Positions 1 through 12,180 are shown, counted from the stretch's first letter. The stretch is DNA of 64,000 bases from Methylopila jiangsuensis (GCF_027922305.1 NZ_BSFK01000005.1:248001-312000), one strand, 5' to 3'. A program made the numbers and translations. Notes: generated by a model from the letters alone, not told the origin.

Positions 1-1226
1 TAGGCGGCCTGGGCGCCGGAGGAATCCCCGAGCTGCTCCAGCGCCCGGCCCTGCCAGTAGAGCGCGCGGGACAGCGTGCCCGGCACGGTCGCCTGGGTCT
101 GCACATTGGTGAAGTGCCGGAGCGCGCTGCGGCCGTCGCCCAGCGCCCGGAGCGCGATGAAGCCGGCCAGCATCTCGGATTCGATCCGGTCGGTGGCGGA
201 TTTGGCCTCGGTGCGGCGGATGACGGCGTAGGCGCCCCTGGCGTCGCCCAGATCGAGCAGGTCGCGGGCGATGACGCGCCGCTCCACCGACCAGGCGTCC
301 GGATCGGCGATGTCGCCCGCCGACGCCTTGGCCAGCGCCGCGGCGGCCTCGCGCGGCTTGTCCTGGCGGCGGTTGAACTTGGCGACGGCGTAGAGATAGC
401 CGGGGTCGGACCGGAGCCCCGCCGGCACGGCGGCGAGCGCCTGCGCGGCGTTGGGCGCCTTGCGCCCGACCGCGGTGATGGCGCGGCCCACAAGAGCGTA
501 GCTGCCGCCGGCTTTGGTCGCCGCCCGCTGGCCGGCGTCGATGTTGTCGTTGAGGAACTGGCGCTCGGCGCGGGCGCGGTGGTCGGCGCTCGTGAGCACG
601 CCGCCGACGCGGGACAGCGCCTGCTGCTCCACCGTCATGTCGAGATCGCTGTTGCGCCAGGCGTCGCGGATCAGGGCGGCGCCGGCGTCGCGCTGGCCGG
701 CCGCCATCAGCGCGCGGCCGAGCGCGAGCTTGCCCTCGGCGCGCTTCGGCTTGCCGTTGGCGGCGAAGAAGCCGCGCACCGTGGCGGGGTCCACGTTCTC
801 CAGCCACAGCGCCTCTTCAGCGCGGCGGCGCACCATGTCGCGGGTCGGCCAGTCGCGGTGGGCGCGCAGGAACCCGTCGAGCTTGGCGAAGCCGATCTGG
901 CGGGAGGCGTAGCGCACCGACAGCCAGTCGATCAGCGCGAGCGCGCCGGGATCGCGCAGGCTGGCGCGGGCGGCCATGGCGCCGCCGAGATCGCCGCGCT
1001 GGAAGGCGGAGACGGCGGCCTTCACCGCGGCGACGTCGCTCGACTGGATGCTCGGGGAGGGCGCGATCCGGGAGGCGGGCGAGATCGCGCCCGTGGTCGG
1101 CGGATCGTAGGCGACCACCAGCTCCTGCGCGGCGGTTTCGCCCGCGTCTTCGGCGAGCGCGCCGCCCGAGGCGATCATGAGGCTTGCGGCGGCGACGCCG
1201 CGAAGAAGGACGCTGAACGCTTGCAT
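1..1226 (-). CDS. Soluble lytic murein transglycosylase, N-terminal part (runs off the window)
   Basis: About 408 N-terminal residues are visible; the 3' end lies beyond base 1. The start (ATG at 1226) opens a signal peptide ending near GGALA, so the product is exported to the periplasm. What follows is an alanine-rich, all-helical region with repeated short helices. Segments such as AWRNSDLD and [13 protein letters not shown] are typical of the superhelical U-domain of Slt70-type transglycosylases, which cleave the MurNAc-GlcNAc bond of peptidoglycan to give anhydro-muropeptides. The catalytic SLT domain with its glutamate would lie outside the window, so catalysis is inferred from family resemblance. 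Divergent from dapA, an arrangement common in Hyphomicrobiales. Confidence 0.85.
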   Translation of the reverse strand, partial: MQAFSVLLRGVAAASLMIASGGALAEDAGETAAQELVVAYDPPTTGAISPASRIAPSPSIQSSDVAAVKAAVSAFQRGDLGGAMAARASLRDPGALALIDWLSVRYASRQIGFAKLDGFLRAHRDWPTRDMVRRRAEEALWLENVDPATVRGFFAANGKPKRAEGKLALGRALMAAGQRDAGAALIRDAWRNSDLDMTVEQQALSRVGGVLTSADHRARAERQFLNDNIDAGQRAATKAGGSYALVGRAITAVGRKAPNAAQALAAVPAGLRSDPGYLYAVAKFNRRQDKPREAAAALAKASAGDIADPDAWSVERRVIARDLLDLGDARGAYAVIRRTEAKSATDRIESEMLAGFIALRALGDGRSALRHFTNVQTQATVPGTLSRALYWQGRALEQLGDSSGAQAA

Positions 1227-1494
1227 CTGGCTTTCGACTTCGGCTGGAAGGCTTCCGGAACCGGAAGCGGCGTTGGGCGATCGCCTCAGTTTCGCCGTGT
1301 CGGCTTTACGAAACGCTAACCGAGCCCGCCGCGCCACTGTTTCGAGCTTCTCCAGAAGAACACGTTCGCGCGGGCTTTTCGTGAGGCTCGCGCCCGTTTA
1401 TCAAGAGCGCCCTGTTCCAATCCCGCGAGCGGCGGTCCGCCGTCTCGCTCCCGCTCTGGCGGGCACGATCTCCGCATCGGGAGCCGACGTCGAA

Positions 1495-2397
1495 ATGGCC
1501 GCTCACACCCTGTTCCGGGGCTCCATCCCCGCGCTCGTCACCCCCATGACCGCCGACGGCGGGCTGGACGAAGGCGCGTTCCGCGCGCTGGTCGACTGGC
1601 AGATCGCCGAAGGCACCCACGGCCTCGTGCCGGTGGGCACCACCGGCGAGAGCCCGACGCTGACCCATGACGAGCACAACAGGGTGGTGGAGTGGTGCGT
1701 GCAGGAGGCCCGCGGCCGCGTGCCCGTGATCGCCGGCGCCGGCTCCAACTCCACGGCGGAAGCGGTGGCGCTCGCCCGTCACGCGGAGAAGGTGGGCGCG
1801 GACGGCCTGCTCGTGGTCACGCCCTATTACAACAAGCCGACCCAGGAAGGGCTTTACGCCCACTTCCGCGCCATCGCCGAGGCGGTGGGGCTGCCGATCC
1901 TGATCTACAACATCCCCGGCCGCTCGGTGGTGGACATGACCGTCGACACCATGGCCCGGCTCTATGAACTGGAGAACATCGTCGGCGTGAAGGACGCCAC
2001 GGCCAACGTCGGCCGCGTCACCCAGCAGCGCGCCAAGATGGGGCCGGACTTCCTGCAGTTCTCCGGCGAGGACATCACCGCGCTCGGCTTCATGGCCCAT
2101 GGCGGCCACGGCTGCATCTCGGTGACGGCGAACGTCGCCCCGGCCGATTGCGCCGCCTTCCAGGAGGCGTGCCTCGCGGGAGACTACGCCACCGCCCGCG
2201 CCTATCAGGACAAGCTCGCCCCGCTGCACACCGGCCTGTTCTGCGAGACGAGCCCCGGCCCGGTGAAGGTCGGCCTCGCCCTGCTCGGCCGCTGCGGCGA
2301 GGCCATGCGCCTGCCGATGGTGCCCGTGGCCGACGCCACCCGCGGCGTGGTCCGCGCCGCGCTCGCCCATGCGGGCTTGATCGGCGGAGACGCGTGA
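1495..2397 (+). CDS. dapA: 4-hydroxy-tetrahydrodipicolinate synthase
   Basis: Condenses pyruvate with aspartate semialdehyde, the first committed step of lysine and meso-diaminopimelate synthesis. The 300-residue length is normal for the family. Seen: GTTGESPTL near residue 45, the [10 protein letters not shown] motif carrying the proton-relay tyrosine, and the Schiff-base lysine K166 in GVKDAT. I chose the ATG at 1495 (MAAHTLFRG) because conservation begins there; the frame is open upstream but that part looks non-coding. The 268 bases between this gene and the divergent transglycosylase presumably hold both promoters. smpB follows 16 bases downstream on the same strand. Confidence 0.96.
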   Translation: MAAHTLFRGSIPALVTPMTADGGLDEGAFRALVDWQIAEGTHGLVPVGTTGESPTLTHDEHNRVVEWCVQEARGRVPVIAGAGSNSTAEAVALARHAEKVGADGLLVVTPYYNKPTQEGLYAHFRAIAEAVGLPILIYNIPGRSVVDMTVDTMARLYELENIVGVKDATANVGRVTQQRAKMGPDFLQFSGEDITALGFMAHGGHGCISVTANVAPADCAAFQEACLAGDYATARAYQDKLAPLHTGLFCETSPGPVKVGLALLGRCGEAMRLPMVPVADATRGVVRAALAHAGLIGGDA

Positions 2398-2413
2398 TCA
2401 TCTTAAGCTCGCC

Positions 2414-2890
2414 ATGAACGCCAAGAACCCCAACCCTCGCTTCAAGATCGTCGCGGACAACCGCAAGGCGCGCCACAACTTCGAGATCGGCGAAACGATC
2501 GAAGCCGGGATCGCGCTCGCCGGCACGGAGGTGAAGTCGCTGCGTCAGGGCAAGGCGACCATCGGCGAGTCTTACGCGGGCGAGTACAACGGCGAGCTGT
2601 TCCTCTACAACGCCTATATCCCGGAATATCTGCAGGCGAACCGTTTCAACCATGAGACGCGCCGGCCCCGGAAGCTGCTGCTGCACAAGAGCCAGATCAA
2701 CAAGCTCACCGGCGCCGTGACCCGCGAGGGCATGACGGTGGTGCCGCTGAAGATCTATTTCAACGAGCAGGGCCGGGCGAAGGTGGAGATCGCGCTCGCG
2801 CGCGGCAAGAAGCTGCACGACAAGCGCGAGGCCGACAGGGAGCGCACCTGGAACCGGGACAAGGCGCGCATCATGCGCGACCGGGGATAG
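2414..2890 (+). CDS. smpB: SsrA (tmRNA)-binding protein SmpB
   Basis: Binds tmRNA and delivers it to stalled ribosomes in trans-translation. 158 residues, standard length. Seen: an N-terminal segment reading [10 protein letters not shown], the [12 protein letters not shown] motif, and a basic C-terminal tail ([19 protein letters not shown]) that in the family occupies the empty mRNA channel. The short spacing after dapA and shared strand suggest one transcript. No ssrA gene is visible in the window. Confidence 0.97.
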   Translation: MNAKNPNPRFKIVADNRKARHNFEIGETIEAGIALAGTEVKSLRQGKATIGESYAGEYNGELFLYNAYIPEYLQANRFNHETRRPRKLLLHKSQINKLTGAVTREGMTVVPLKIYFNEQGRAKVEIALARGKKLHDKREADRERTWNRDKARIMRDRG

Positions 2891-2941
2891 CGCGCTCTTA
2901 AACGGGCCGAGGTCTGGAAGCCGCGACCACGCGGGCCGATT

Positions 2942-2966
2942 ATCCCGCCCGAAAAACGCGCGGGAT
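2942..2966. terminator. Small hairpin between convergent smpB and the DUF3253 gene
   Basis: A 7-bp stem (ATCCCGC / GCGGGAT) around an 11-base loop containing AAAAA lies between the ends of two convergent genes. It has no clean T-run, so it is only a possible bidirectional terminator. Confidence 0.35.
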
Positions 2967-3008
2967 GAGGAGCGCCTGCCTTGAAGCCGCGCGAGCCTCG
3001 TGTCCGGC

Positions 3009-3335
3009 TCAGATCTGCGAGGGGGAAGCGCCCGGTCCGACCGCTTCGTCGCTCTCGGCGTCGTCCATGGCGGCGCCGTCCGCCGGCGGGAGGCCGATGC
3101 GGTAGACGCCCTTGAAGGTCTCGGGATCGGCCGGCTTGCCCTTGCGGTAGACCGCGAGCCTCCCGCGCCGGGCGAGGCGCACGGCGGCGGCGCGCACGTC
3201 GGTCAGGCGTTTGTGCCAGTCCTCTTCGCCGCGCTGCTCGGCGGCCGCCTTCGCGACCTCCGACGGGTCGAGCGTCTTGCCCGGTCCGCGTTCGGCGGCG
3301 AGGCGGAACAGCAGGTCTTCGATGGTCTCGCTCAT
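3009..3335 (-). CDS. DUF3253 domain protein
   Basis: 108 residues, starting [17 protein letters not shown]. The core, with [11 protein letters not shown], a tryptophan in EEDWHKRL and [13 protein letters not shown] near residue 60, matches my memory of the DUF3253 family, a small winged-helix-like domain of unknown function. The ATG overlaps the trmFO stop codon (ATGA), so the two are probably translationally coupled, but no role in tRNA modification should be assumed from that alone. The C-terminal 25 residues are acidic and low in complexity. Confidence 0.75.
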   Translation of the reverse strand: MSETIEDLLFRLAAERGPGKTLDPSEVAKAAAEQRGEEDWHKRLTDVRAAAVRLARRGRLAVYRKGKPADPETFKGVYRIGLPPADGAAMDDAESDEAVGPGASPSQI

Positions 3336-4762
3336 TCCGCGGCCTCCGCCGAAGGGGCTTCGCCCGACAGCCAGACGGCCAGATCGGCGCGGGCCCGGTC
3401 GGTCAGCATGCGTTTCTTGGCCACGGCCTTCTGGGCGCCGCGCGGGCGCGAGCCGTCGGGCAGGCGCAGCGCGCCCTCCACCGGCGGGAACAGGCCGAAG
3501 TTCACGTTCATGGGCTGGTAGCTCTTCGGCCCTTCGCCCTCGACGCTGAGATGGCCGCCGGTGATGTGGCGGAGCAGGGCGCCGAGCGCCGTGGTGGCGG
3601 GCGGACTTATGAACGTGCGGCCGAGCCGCTCGCCGGCGGCGAAGCGGCCCGCCAGCAGGCCCACCGCCGCGCTCTCCACATAGCCTTCGCAGCCGGTGAT
3701 CTGGCCGGCGAAGCGCAGCCGCGGCTGGGCCTTCAGGCGCAGGGCGCCGTCCAGCAGCTTCGGGCTGTTCAGGTAGGTGTTGCGGTGCAGGCCGCCCAGC
3801 CTGGCGAATTCGGCGTTCTCCAGCCCCGGAATGGTGCGGAACAGCCGCACCTGCTCCGCATGGCGCAGCTTCGTCTGGAAGCCGACCATGTTGTAGAGCG
3901 TGCCGAGCGCGTTGTCCTGGCGGAGCTGGACCACGGCGTAGGGCTTCACGGTGGGGTTGTGGGCGTTGGTGAGGCCCATGGGCTTCATGGGCCCGTGGCG
4001 CAGCGTCTCGGATCCGCGCTCCGCCATGATCTCCACGGGCAGGCAGCCGTCGAAATAGGGTGTCGAGGCCTCCCAGTCCTTGAACGACACCTGGTCGCCG
4101 GCGACAAGGCCGCCCACGAAGGCCTCGTACTGCTCGCGGCTGAGCGGGCAGTTCACGTAGTCCGCGCCGGTGCCGCCGGGGCCGACCTTGTCGTAGCGGG
4201 ACTGCCGCCAGGCGACGCCCATGTCGATCGAGTCCGCATGGACGATCGGGGCGATGGCGTCGAAGAAGGCGAGTTCGCCCTCGCCGGTCAGCCCGCGCAC
4301 GGCTTCCGCAAGCGAAGGCGAGGTGAGGGGCCCGGTGGCGACGATCACGCTGTCCCAGTCGGCCGGCGGCAGGCCCGCGACCTCGCCGCGCTCGATCGTG
4401 ATGTTCGGATGCGCCTCCAGCGCCGCGGTGACGGCGGCGGAGAAGGCGTCCCGGTCCACCGCCAGCGCGCCGCCGGCGGGCACCTGCGCCCCGTCCGCCG
4501 CGCGCAGGATCAGCGAGCCCAGCGTCCGCATCTCCTGGTGCAGCAGGCCGACGGCGTTCTGCTCCGCGTCGTCGGAGCGGAAGGAGTTGGAGCAGACCAG
4601 TTCGGCGAGGCCGTCGGTCTGGTGCGCGTCGGTGCGGCGCTGGGGCCGCATCTCGTGCAGCACGACGGGAACGCCGGATTCGGCGAGCTGCCACGCGGCC
4701 TCGGAGCCGGCGAGGCCGCCGCCGACCACATGGACGGGAGAAGGCGAAAGGGTGTCGATCAT
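3332..4762 (-). CDS. trmFO: Methylenetetrahydrofolate-tRNA-(uracil-5-)-methyltransferase TrmFO
   Basis: Folate- and FAD-dependent enzyme that forms m5U54 (ribothymidine) in the tRNA T-loop. 476 residues, in the usual range. Seen: the FAD-binding glycine motif [15 protein letters not shown] at the N-terminus, HEMRP, the segment [11 protein letters not shown], and [16 protein letters not shown] in the C-terminal half. I chose the ATG at 4762 (MIDTLSPSP), just before the FAD motif; the frame is open for 31 codons upstream but those residues are not conserved in character. Divergent from gyrA across a 228-base gap. Confidence 0.94.
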   Translation of the reverse strand: MIDTLSPSPVHVVGGGLAGSEAAWQLAESGVPVVLHEMRPQRRTDAHQTDGLAELVCSNSFRSDDAEQNAVGLLHQEMRTLGSLILRAADGAQVPAGGALAVDRDAFSAAVTAALEAHPNITIERGEVAGLPPADWDSVIVATGPLTSPSLAEAVRGLTGEGELAFFDAIAPIVHADSIDMGVAWRQSRYDKVGPGGTGADYVNCPLSREQYEAFVGGLVAGDQVSFKDWEASTPYFDGCLPVEIMAERGSETLRHGPMKPMGLTNAHNPTVKPYAVVQLRQDNALGTLYNMVGFQTKLRHAEQVRLFRTIPGLENAEFARLGGLHRNTYLNSPKLLDGALRLKAQPRLRFAGQITGCEGYVESAAVGLLAGRFAAGERLGRTFISPPATTALGALLRHITGGHLSVEGEGPKSYQPMNVNFGLFPPVEGALRLPDGSRPRGAQKAVAKKRMLTDRARADLAVWLSGEAPSAEAAE

Positions 4763-4990
4763 CGCCGGACCGTAGTCGCGGGACGGCCGCCGGGCAATCC
4801 GGGCGCCGCCGAATTCACCGCGGCGGGCGCAGGCGCCCGCGAGCCTTCGCTCCATGCGCGGAGACGCGCCTCTATCTCATTGAGAGGAATGGCTTTTCTT
4901 TTGCACAGGCCGGGGCGGCCAAATTGGCTTTCCGGTTCGGAATCGTCTAGTTTGCGCGACCCGTTTGAAATGACCGAAAGCTGAAGCCTC

Positions 4991-7723
<2,733 letters not shown>

Positions 7724-7731
7724 CGCCAGTT

Positions 7732-7759
7732 ATCGGTAACGCCGGTGCTCGTTAACGAT
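7732..7759 (+). terminator. Imperfect hairpin after gyrA
   Basis: ATCGGTAACG and CGTTAACGAT pair at nine of ten positions around an 8-base loop, starting 9 bases after the gyrA stop codon. There is no long T-run, so termination is inferred from position only. Confidence 0.4.
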
Positions 7760-7785
7760 CTTGCAAGAACTGCTCTCGGATTTGC

Positions 7786-7814
7786 TTGAAATTGCCATGA
7801 TGACGGGTGATCCT
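7786..7814 (+). promoter_or_regulatory. Candidate promoter of the tRNA-like gene
   Basis: TTGAAA (7786-7791) and GATCCT (7809-7814) are 17 bases apart, and the tRNA-like sequence starts 8 bases after the -10 hexamer, the spacing expected for a tRNA transcription start. The -10 matches consensus at only three positions, as is common in GC-rich alphaproteobacteria. Confidence 0.5.
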
Positions 7815-7821
7815 AAGTCAT

Positions 7822-7896
7822 GGCCCGGTGGGGGAATGGCTACCCGGGGGGTGGGAACGCTCCCCTATCCTGGTTCAAGTCCAGGCTGGGCCTCCA
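7822..7896 (+). tRNA. tRNA-like gene with a non-canonical anticodon arm; anticodon not assignable
   Basis: A 75-base cloverleaf-like sequence with encoded CCA. The acceptor stem GGCCCGG / CTGGGCC pairs in all seven positions (one G-U). The T arm is perfect (CCTGG TTCAAGT CCAGG). The D loop AATGGCTA has A14, purine 15, G18G19 and A21, and the D stem has three G-C pairs. The discriminator base is U73, seen in bacterial tRNA-Cys and tRNA-Gly. The anticodon arm is odd. Strict position counting gives anticodon GAA but with G instead of U33. Taking the T at 7852 as U33 gives GGG followed by AA, but a weak stem with a G-G mismatch. The strongest fold is a 6-bp G-rich stem with an 8-base loop TGGGAACG. 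It has its own promoter-like sequence and a strong downstream hairpin, so it is probably transcribed; whether it is a working tRNA is open. Confidence 0.6.
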
Positions 7897-7901
7897 GATT
7901 T

Positions 7902-7935
7902 CAGAAGGCGCGTTCCGTGAGGGACGCGCCTTCTG
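7902..7935 (+). terminator. Strong hairpin after the tRNA-like gene
   Basis: CAGAAGGCGCGTTCC and GGGACGCGCCTTCTG form a 15-bp stem (one G-U) with a GTGA loop, starting five bases after the CCA end. It is followed by CGTTTCAG, a weak T-rich tail. Probably the 3' terminator of the tRNA-like transcript. Confidence 0.65.
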
Positions 7936-8051
7936 CGTTTCAGGTGACAAATTTCTGTCGAAACGCTCAGGACTGTCGTCGAACGGTCGTATGTGACAAT
8001 TTCGGATGATAGCGTCCGCGCCCTGTGCAACGACAAGGTTTTCCCCATTCT

Positions 8052-9683
8052 ATGGACGCCGCCGCTGATCCGCAGCCCGACGCCGGCCCGCTCGACGGGC
8101 GCGAACGCGAACTGAAATTCGAAGCCCACGCCTCGGCCCTCAACCGCATCGGGAGCGCGCTGCGCAAGACGGAAGGGGCGGCCAAGCGCGGCGTCGCCAC
8201 GCGGCTGATCAGCGTCTATTTCGACACCGCCGACCAGGTGCTCGCCCGCCACGGCGTCTCGCTGCGCATAAGGCGCAAAGGGCGCGCCTACATCCAGACC
8301 ATCAAGCGCTCCAGCGGCGGCGTCGGCCTGTTCGACCGGGCGGAGTGGGAGCGGCGCTCCCGCGGGCCGGAACTGGCGCTGACCATCGAGGAGCAGGCGC
8401 TGCTCGGCTCCATCCTCGGGCGGGAGGACGGCAGCGCGCCTCTGCTGCAGCCGGCGTTCACCGTGGCGGCGAAGCGCACGGTCTACGACGTCCGCCGCGG
8501 CGAGTTCGCCGCCGAGATCGCGCTCGACGAGGCTGTGATCGAGGCGGGCGAGGCCAGCCATCCGTTCTGCGAGCTGGAGCTGGAGCTGCTGTCGGGCGGC
8601 TCGGAGGAGCTGTTCGGCCTGGCGCGCGAGCTGTTCGGTCTGGCGCCGATCCGGGTCAGCGCGCTCGCCAAATCCGAGCGCGGCTATGCGGCGCTGGGGG
8701 GCTCGCTCGGCGTTCCGGTGAAGGCCGGAACGTCGCCGATCAAGCCGGACATGACGGTGGAGGATGCGTTTCTCGCCGCCGTCGGCGACTGCCTGCGCCA
8801 GTACCGCCTGAACGAGAACGTGCTGCTCAACGGGCCGGACGCGAAGGCGACCCATCAGGCGCGCGTGGCGCTGCGGCGCATGCGCTCCGCCTTCTCGGTG
8901 TTCGGCGCCGCGGTCGCGGATGAGCGCAGCCTGGCGCTGAAGGACGGGCTCAAATGGCTCGCCGGCGCGCTCGGCGACGCCCGGGACCTCGACGTGTTCA
9001 TCGAGCGGCATTTCGCCGATCCGGACGCGCTGGCGGTGGACGCCGGGCTCGCGGCGCTGGGCGCGCGGCTGGCCAAGGACCGGGACGCGGCCTACGCCGC
9101 AGCCGCCAAGGCGCTGCAGTCGCCGCGCTCCCGCGAGCTGATGCTCGATCTGGTGGAATGGCTGGCGCTCGGCGCCTGGCGCTCCGCGCCGGAGACCGCG
9201 GAGCTCCGCGCGGCGCCGATCGCCAGCTTCGCCGCCGAGGTGCTGACCAAGCGGCGGAAGAAGGTGAAGAAAGCCGGCAAAGAGCTTGAAACGCTTAGCC
9301 CTTATGATCGCCATCAGGTGCGGATCGAAGCGAAGAAGCTGCGCTACGCCACCGACTTCTTCGAGCATGTGTTCGTGGAAGGCGGGGCGCGAAAGCGCTA
9401 CGCCGCCTTCAGCTCCGGCCTGGCTGAGCTGCAGGAGGATCTGGGCCTCCTGAACGACATCGCCACAGCGCGCGACCTCACCCGCAAGCTCGCCCATGGT
9501 GCGGTCAAGGCGGGCGACGCCGATCAGGCCTTCGCGGCCGGCGTCATCGCGGGCGAGGGGCAGGCGCGGGCCGCCAAGCTGCTGTCGGCCGCCGCCAGGA
9601 ACTTCTCGGCGCTGATGAAGGCCGATCCGTTCTGGGGCCGCAAAACCGAGGCGCCGCCGCAGGTCCGAACGCCCGACGCCTGA
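8052..9683 (+). CDS. CYTH and CHAD domain protein (triphosphate/polyphosphate-type)
   Basis: 543 residues. The N-terminal CYTH domain (about residues 15-215) begins with the signature ERELKFE, i.e. ExExK, and continues with RLISVYFDTAD and RIRRKGRAYIQTIKR, basic strands that line the triphosphate tunnel in this family. The C-terminal CHAD domain (about 240-535) shows the conserved HQARVALRRMRSAF helix and RIEAKKLRYATDFFE. CYTH enzymes hydrolyse triphosphate or polyphosphate, and CHAD domains bind polyphosphate. The specific substrate here is not shown. The ATG at 8052 is preferred; a GTG at 8025 in frame is possible. A ppk-ppx pair lies 35 kb away in the same window. Confidence 0.87.
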   Translation: MDAAADPQPDAGPLDGRERELKFEAHASALNRIGSALRKTEGAAKRGVATRLISVYFDTADQVLARHGVSLRIRRKGRAYIQTIKRSSGGVGLFDRAEWERRSRGPELALTIEEQALLGSILGREDGSAPLLQPAFTVAAKRTVYDVRRGEFAAEIALDEAVIEAGEASHPFCELELELLSGGSEELFGLARELFGLAPIRVSALAKSERGYAALGGSLGVPVKAGTSPIKPDMTVEDAFLAAVGDCLRQYRLNENVLLNGPDAKATHQARVALRRMRSAFSVFGAAVADERSLALKDGLKWLAGALGDARDLDVFIERHFADPDALAVDAGLAALGARLAKDRDAAYAAAAKALQSPRSRELMLDLVEWLALGAWRSAPETAELRAAPIASFAAEVLTKRRKKVKKAGKELETLSPYDRHQVRIEAKKLRYATDFFEHVFVEGGARKRYAAFSSGLAELQEDLGLLNDIATARDLTRKLAHGAVKAGDADQAFAAGVIAGEGQARAAKLLSAAARNFSALMKADPFWGRKTEAPPQVRTPDA

Positions 9684-9688
9684 ACGAA

Positions 9689-9718
9689 ACGAAGGCCGCC
9701 CTACGGGACGGCCTTCGT
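9689..9718. terminator. Bidirectional terminator hairpin
   Basis: ACGAAGGCCG and CGGCCTTCGT form a perfect 10-bp stem around a 10-base loop, placed between the convergent CYTH-CHAD gene and the small exported-protein gene. Confidence 0.7.
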
Positions 9719-9745
9719 CGATGATGAGCCTGCGCAGCGGGATTG

Positions 9746-10072
9746 TTACTGCGGCTTGGGCGGGATCGCGCCCGGCGCGCCGCCGACGGTGCCGGGCGAC
9801 GGCTTGGTGACGTCCGGCGTCGGGCTCTCGTGGGTCTTGTGGCCGCCCTCCGCCGCGGGCGCGTGGCCCTCGTTCTGGCGCTTCACGTCTTCGGCGCTGG
9901 TGGCGCCGCCGCCGACCGCCTTGTCCATGGCGCCCGTCGTGCCGGGCGACATCTTGCCGGGCTCGGCGGGCTTGTCCGTAGTGGACGGCGTGGCCTGCGA
10001 GGACTGCGCGAAGCCGGCGACAGGCGCCAGAGCCAGCGCGGCGGACAGGGACAACACGGCGAGGCGTTTCAT
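9746..10072 (-). CDS. Small exported hypothetical protein
   Basis: 108 residues. Starts MKRLAVLSLSAALALAP with a clear signal peptide ending near GFAQ, followed by a low-complexity, probably disordered region rich in P, T, G, S and A (for example TTDKPAEPGKMSPGTTG and ESPTPDVTKPSPGTVGG). No domain recognised. The MSPGTTG and PSPGTVG segments are near-repeats. An ATG four codons upstream (MGAI) is also possible. It probably acts in the periplasm or is secreted. Not obviously linked to its neighbours. Confidence 0.7.
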   Translation of the reverse strand: MKRLAVLSLSAALALAPVAGFAQSSQATPSTTDKPAEPGKMSPGTTGAMDKAVGGGATSAEDVKRQNEGHAPAAEGGHKTHESPTPDVTKPSPGTVGGAPGAIPPKPQ

Positions 10073-10176
10073 GATCGCTCCCATAATTTCGTTATTATGG
10101 AGCGTTAACGATTGGCCGGTGCGATCGTTCCCCAGCTCACGGCGGCGTGAAGTCCCGCCGTTGAGCGCGACCCGCC

Positions 10177-12180
10177 TCAGCCGAGCCCGAGCCTTTGGCG
10201 CAGGCGGCCCGAGGCGGCGGAGAGCAGCCGGTCGGCGATGATGCCGATGAAGGCCACGCACAGGCCCGCCACCAGCCCCTTGCCCACATTGGCCTGGGCG
10301 AGCGCCGAATAGACCTCCTGTCCGAGATCGCGGGTGCCGACCAGCGCGGTGATCACCAGCATGGACAGCGCCAGCATCAGCGTCTGGTTCAGCCCGAGCA
10401 GGATTTCGGGCGTCGCCAGCGGCAGGCGGATGCGCAGGAGACTCTGCAGCCGGGTGCAGCCGTTCATGACGCCGGCCTCGATCAGCGCGGGATGGATCTG
10501 CGACACGCCATGGGCGGTGTAGCGGATCGCCGGGGCGACGGCGTAGAGCACGATCGCGATCAGCGCGGTGAAGTCGCCCACCTTGAACAGCATCACGAAC
10601 GGGATGAGGTAGACGAAGGACGGCAGGGTCTGCAGCGTGTCCACCGCCACGTCGGTGATCTTGCGCGCGGTGGGATTGGCGGCCGCGAGCAGGCCGATCG
10701 GCACGCCGATCAGCATGGCGAGCGCCACGCCGACGCCGCAGAGGTAGACCGTCACCATGGCGGCCGGCCACAGGCCCGACAGCGCGATGAACAGCGTCAT
10801 GAGCCCGGTGACGGCGGCGAGCCGGAGGCCGCCGAGCCGGAAGCCCGCCAGCGTCACCACCGCCGCCACCCACGGCCAGGGCAAGGCAAGCATGAAGCGT
10901 TTCACCGGCACCAGGATGTTCAGCAGGAAGAACACCTTCACCGCTTCGAGCTGGCTGTAGAAGGTGAGGTTGATCCAGCGCACCAGCTCGTTCCACCACG
11001 GCGCGGTGGAGAGCCGCCAGGCCTCCGGATAGGTGGCGAGCGACGGCCAGAGCGCCGCCGCCAGCCACAGCGCCGCCACGCCCGCCAGCGCCGCCCAGAG
11101 CGCGAGGCGGCGTCCCGAGCGGCCCGCCGCGCCGCGCTCGGCGCCATGGGCGAGCCCCTGCGCGAACCGGTCGAGCAGGATGGCGAGCACGGTGATGGCG
11201 AGGCCGGCCTCCAGCCCCGCGCCGATGTCGTTGCGGCGAAGCGCGGTCAGCACGTCGAAGCCGAGGCCGCCGGCGCCGATCATGGAGGCGATGATCACCA
11301 CGTTCAGCGAGAGCATGATGACCTGGTTCACGCCCACCATCAGCGCGGGCAGGGCGGTGGGCACCAGCATCTTCCAGGTGGTCTGGCGCCGGGTGCAGCC
11401 GGTCATCACGGCGAGCGAGCGCACGTCCTCAGGCACGGCGCGGATGGCGAGGATGGTGACGCGCACCATGGGCGGCATGGCGTAGATGATGGTGGCGACC
11501 ATGGCCGAGACCGGCCCGAAGCCGAACAGGATCAGCATCGGCAGCAGATAGGCGAACACCGGCATGGTCTGGGCCAGATCGAGCAGCGGCCCGACCGCCC
11601 GTTCGACGGCGCGCCAGCGCACGCAGGCGAGGCCGAGCAGCAGGCCGCCGAAGGCGCCGAGCAGGCTCGACACCAGCACCGAGGCGAGCGTCACCATGGC
11701 GCCGGCCCACTGGCCGAACACCGCGAGATAGAGCAGGCCGAGGCCCATCAGCACCGCGAGGCGGACGCCGCTGACGGCGTAGCCCGCCGCGATCCCGAGC
11801 GCGACCATGGCGAACCACGGGATCGGCGGCGCCAGCTTCACCGCGTCCGACCCCTGACCGATCACGAGGCCGGTGGAGAGCACCGCCTTGGCGGCGGACA
11901 GGGGCAGGTCCAGCGTCCAGGCGATGGCGCGGGTGAATTCGCGCACGCTGAAGAGGCCGAAGGTGGCGCTCTCCATCAGCCATTTCATGAAGGCGGAGAT
12001 CTGCGGCGCGAGGCCGAGCTGCCAGGCGGCCGGCAGCTTCACGGCCCAGGCGGGCAGGGCGCCCGCGGGCGCCATCACCAGCGCCACGGTCACGAGCGCC
12101 ACCAGCGGCCAGAGCAGCTTTCCGGGCGCAAGTTTCGGCATCGCGGCGGGCGCCGCCGGGCGGGCGTCCGCGACGCTCAT
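10177..12180 (-). CDS. proW: ProU-type ABC transporter permease, double-length fusion
   Basis: 667 residues, more than twice the usual roughly 280-residue ProW/ChoW permease. Two homologous membrane halves follow each other. Each carries the EAA-type loop: GVMNGCTRLQSLLRIRLP in the C-terminal half and AVMTGCTRRQTTWKMLVP in the N-terminal half, each followed by P-E/A-x-L-x-G-x-NQ. The two permease copies normally assembled as a homodimer are therefore fused in one chain. It forms the inner-membrane channel of a betaine/choline/proline-like importer. Its ATG overlaps the stop of the ATPase gene (ATGA), so expression is coupled. Substrate is inferred from family only. Confidence 0.88.
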   Translation of the reverse strand: MSVADARPAAPAAMPKLAPGKLLWPLVALVTVALVMAPAGALPAWAVKLPAAWQLGLAPQISAFMKWLMESATFGLFSVREFTRAIAWTLDLPLSAAKAVLSTGLVIGQGSDAVKLAPPIPWFAMVALGIAAGYAVSGVRLAVLMGLGLLYLAVFGQWAGAMVTLASVLVSSLLGAFGGLLLGLACVRWRAVERAVGPLLDLAQTMPVFAYLLPMLILFGFGPVSAMVATIIYAMPPMVRVTILAIRAVPEDVRSLAVMTGCTRRQTTWKMLVPTALPALMVGVNQVIMLSLNVVIIASMIGAGGLGFDVLTALRRNDIGAGLEAGLAITVLAILLDRFAQGLAHGAERGAAGRSGRRLALWAALAGVAALWLAAALWPSLATYPEAWRLSTAPWWNELVRWINLTFYSQLEAVKVFFLLNILVPVKRFMLALPWPWVAAVVTLAGFRLGGLRLAAVTGLMTLFIALSGLWPAAMVTVYLCGVGVALAMLIGVPIGLLAAANPTARKITDVAVDTLQTLPSFVYLIPFVMLFKVGDFTALIAIVLYAVAPAIRYTAHGVSQIHPALIEAGVMNGCTRLQSLLRIRLPLATPEILLGLNQTLMLALSMLVITALVGTRDLGQEVYSALAQANVGKGLVAGLCVAFIGIIADRLLSAASGRLRQRLGLG

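Noticed and set aside
114-1319. A plus-strand gene opposite the lytic transglycosylase
   Set aside because: The minus-strand frame has a signal peptide and Slt-type helical sequence; the plus-strand frame is its shadow.
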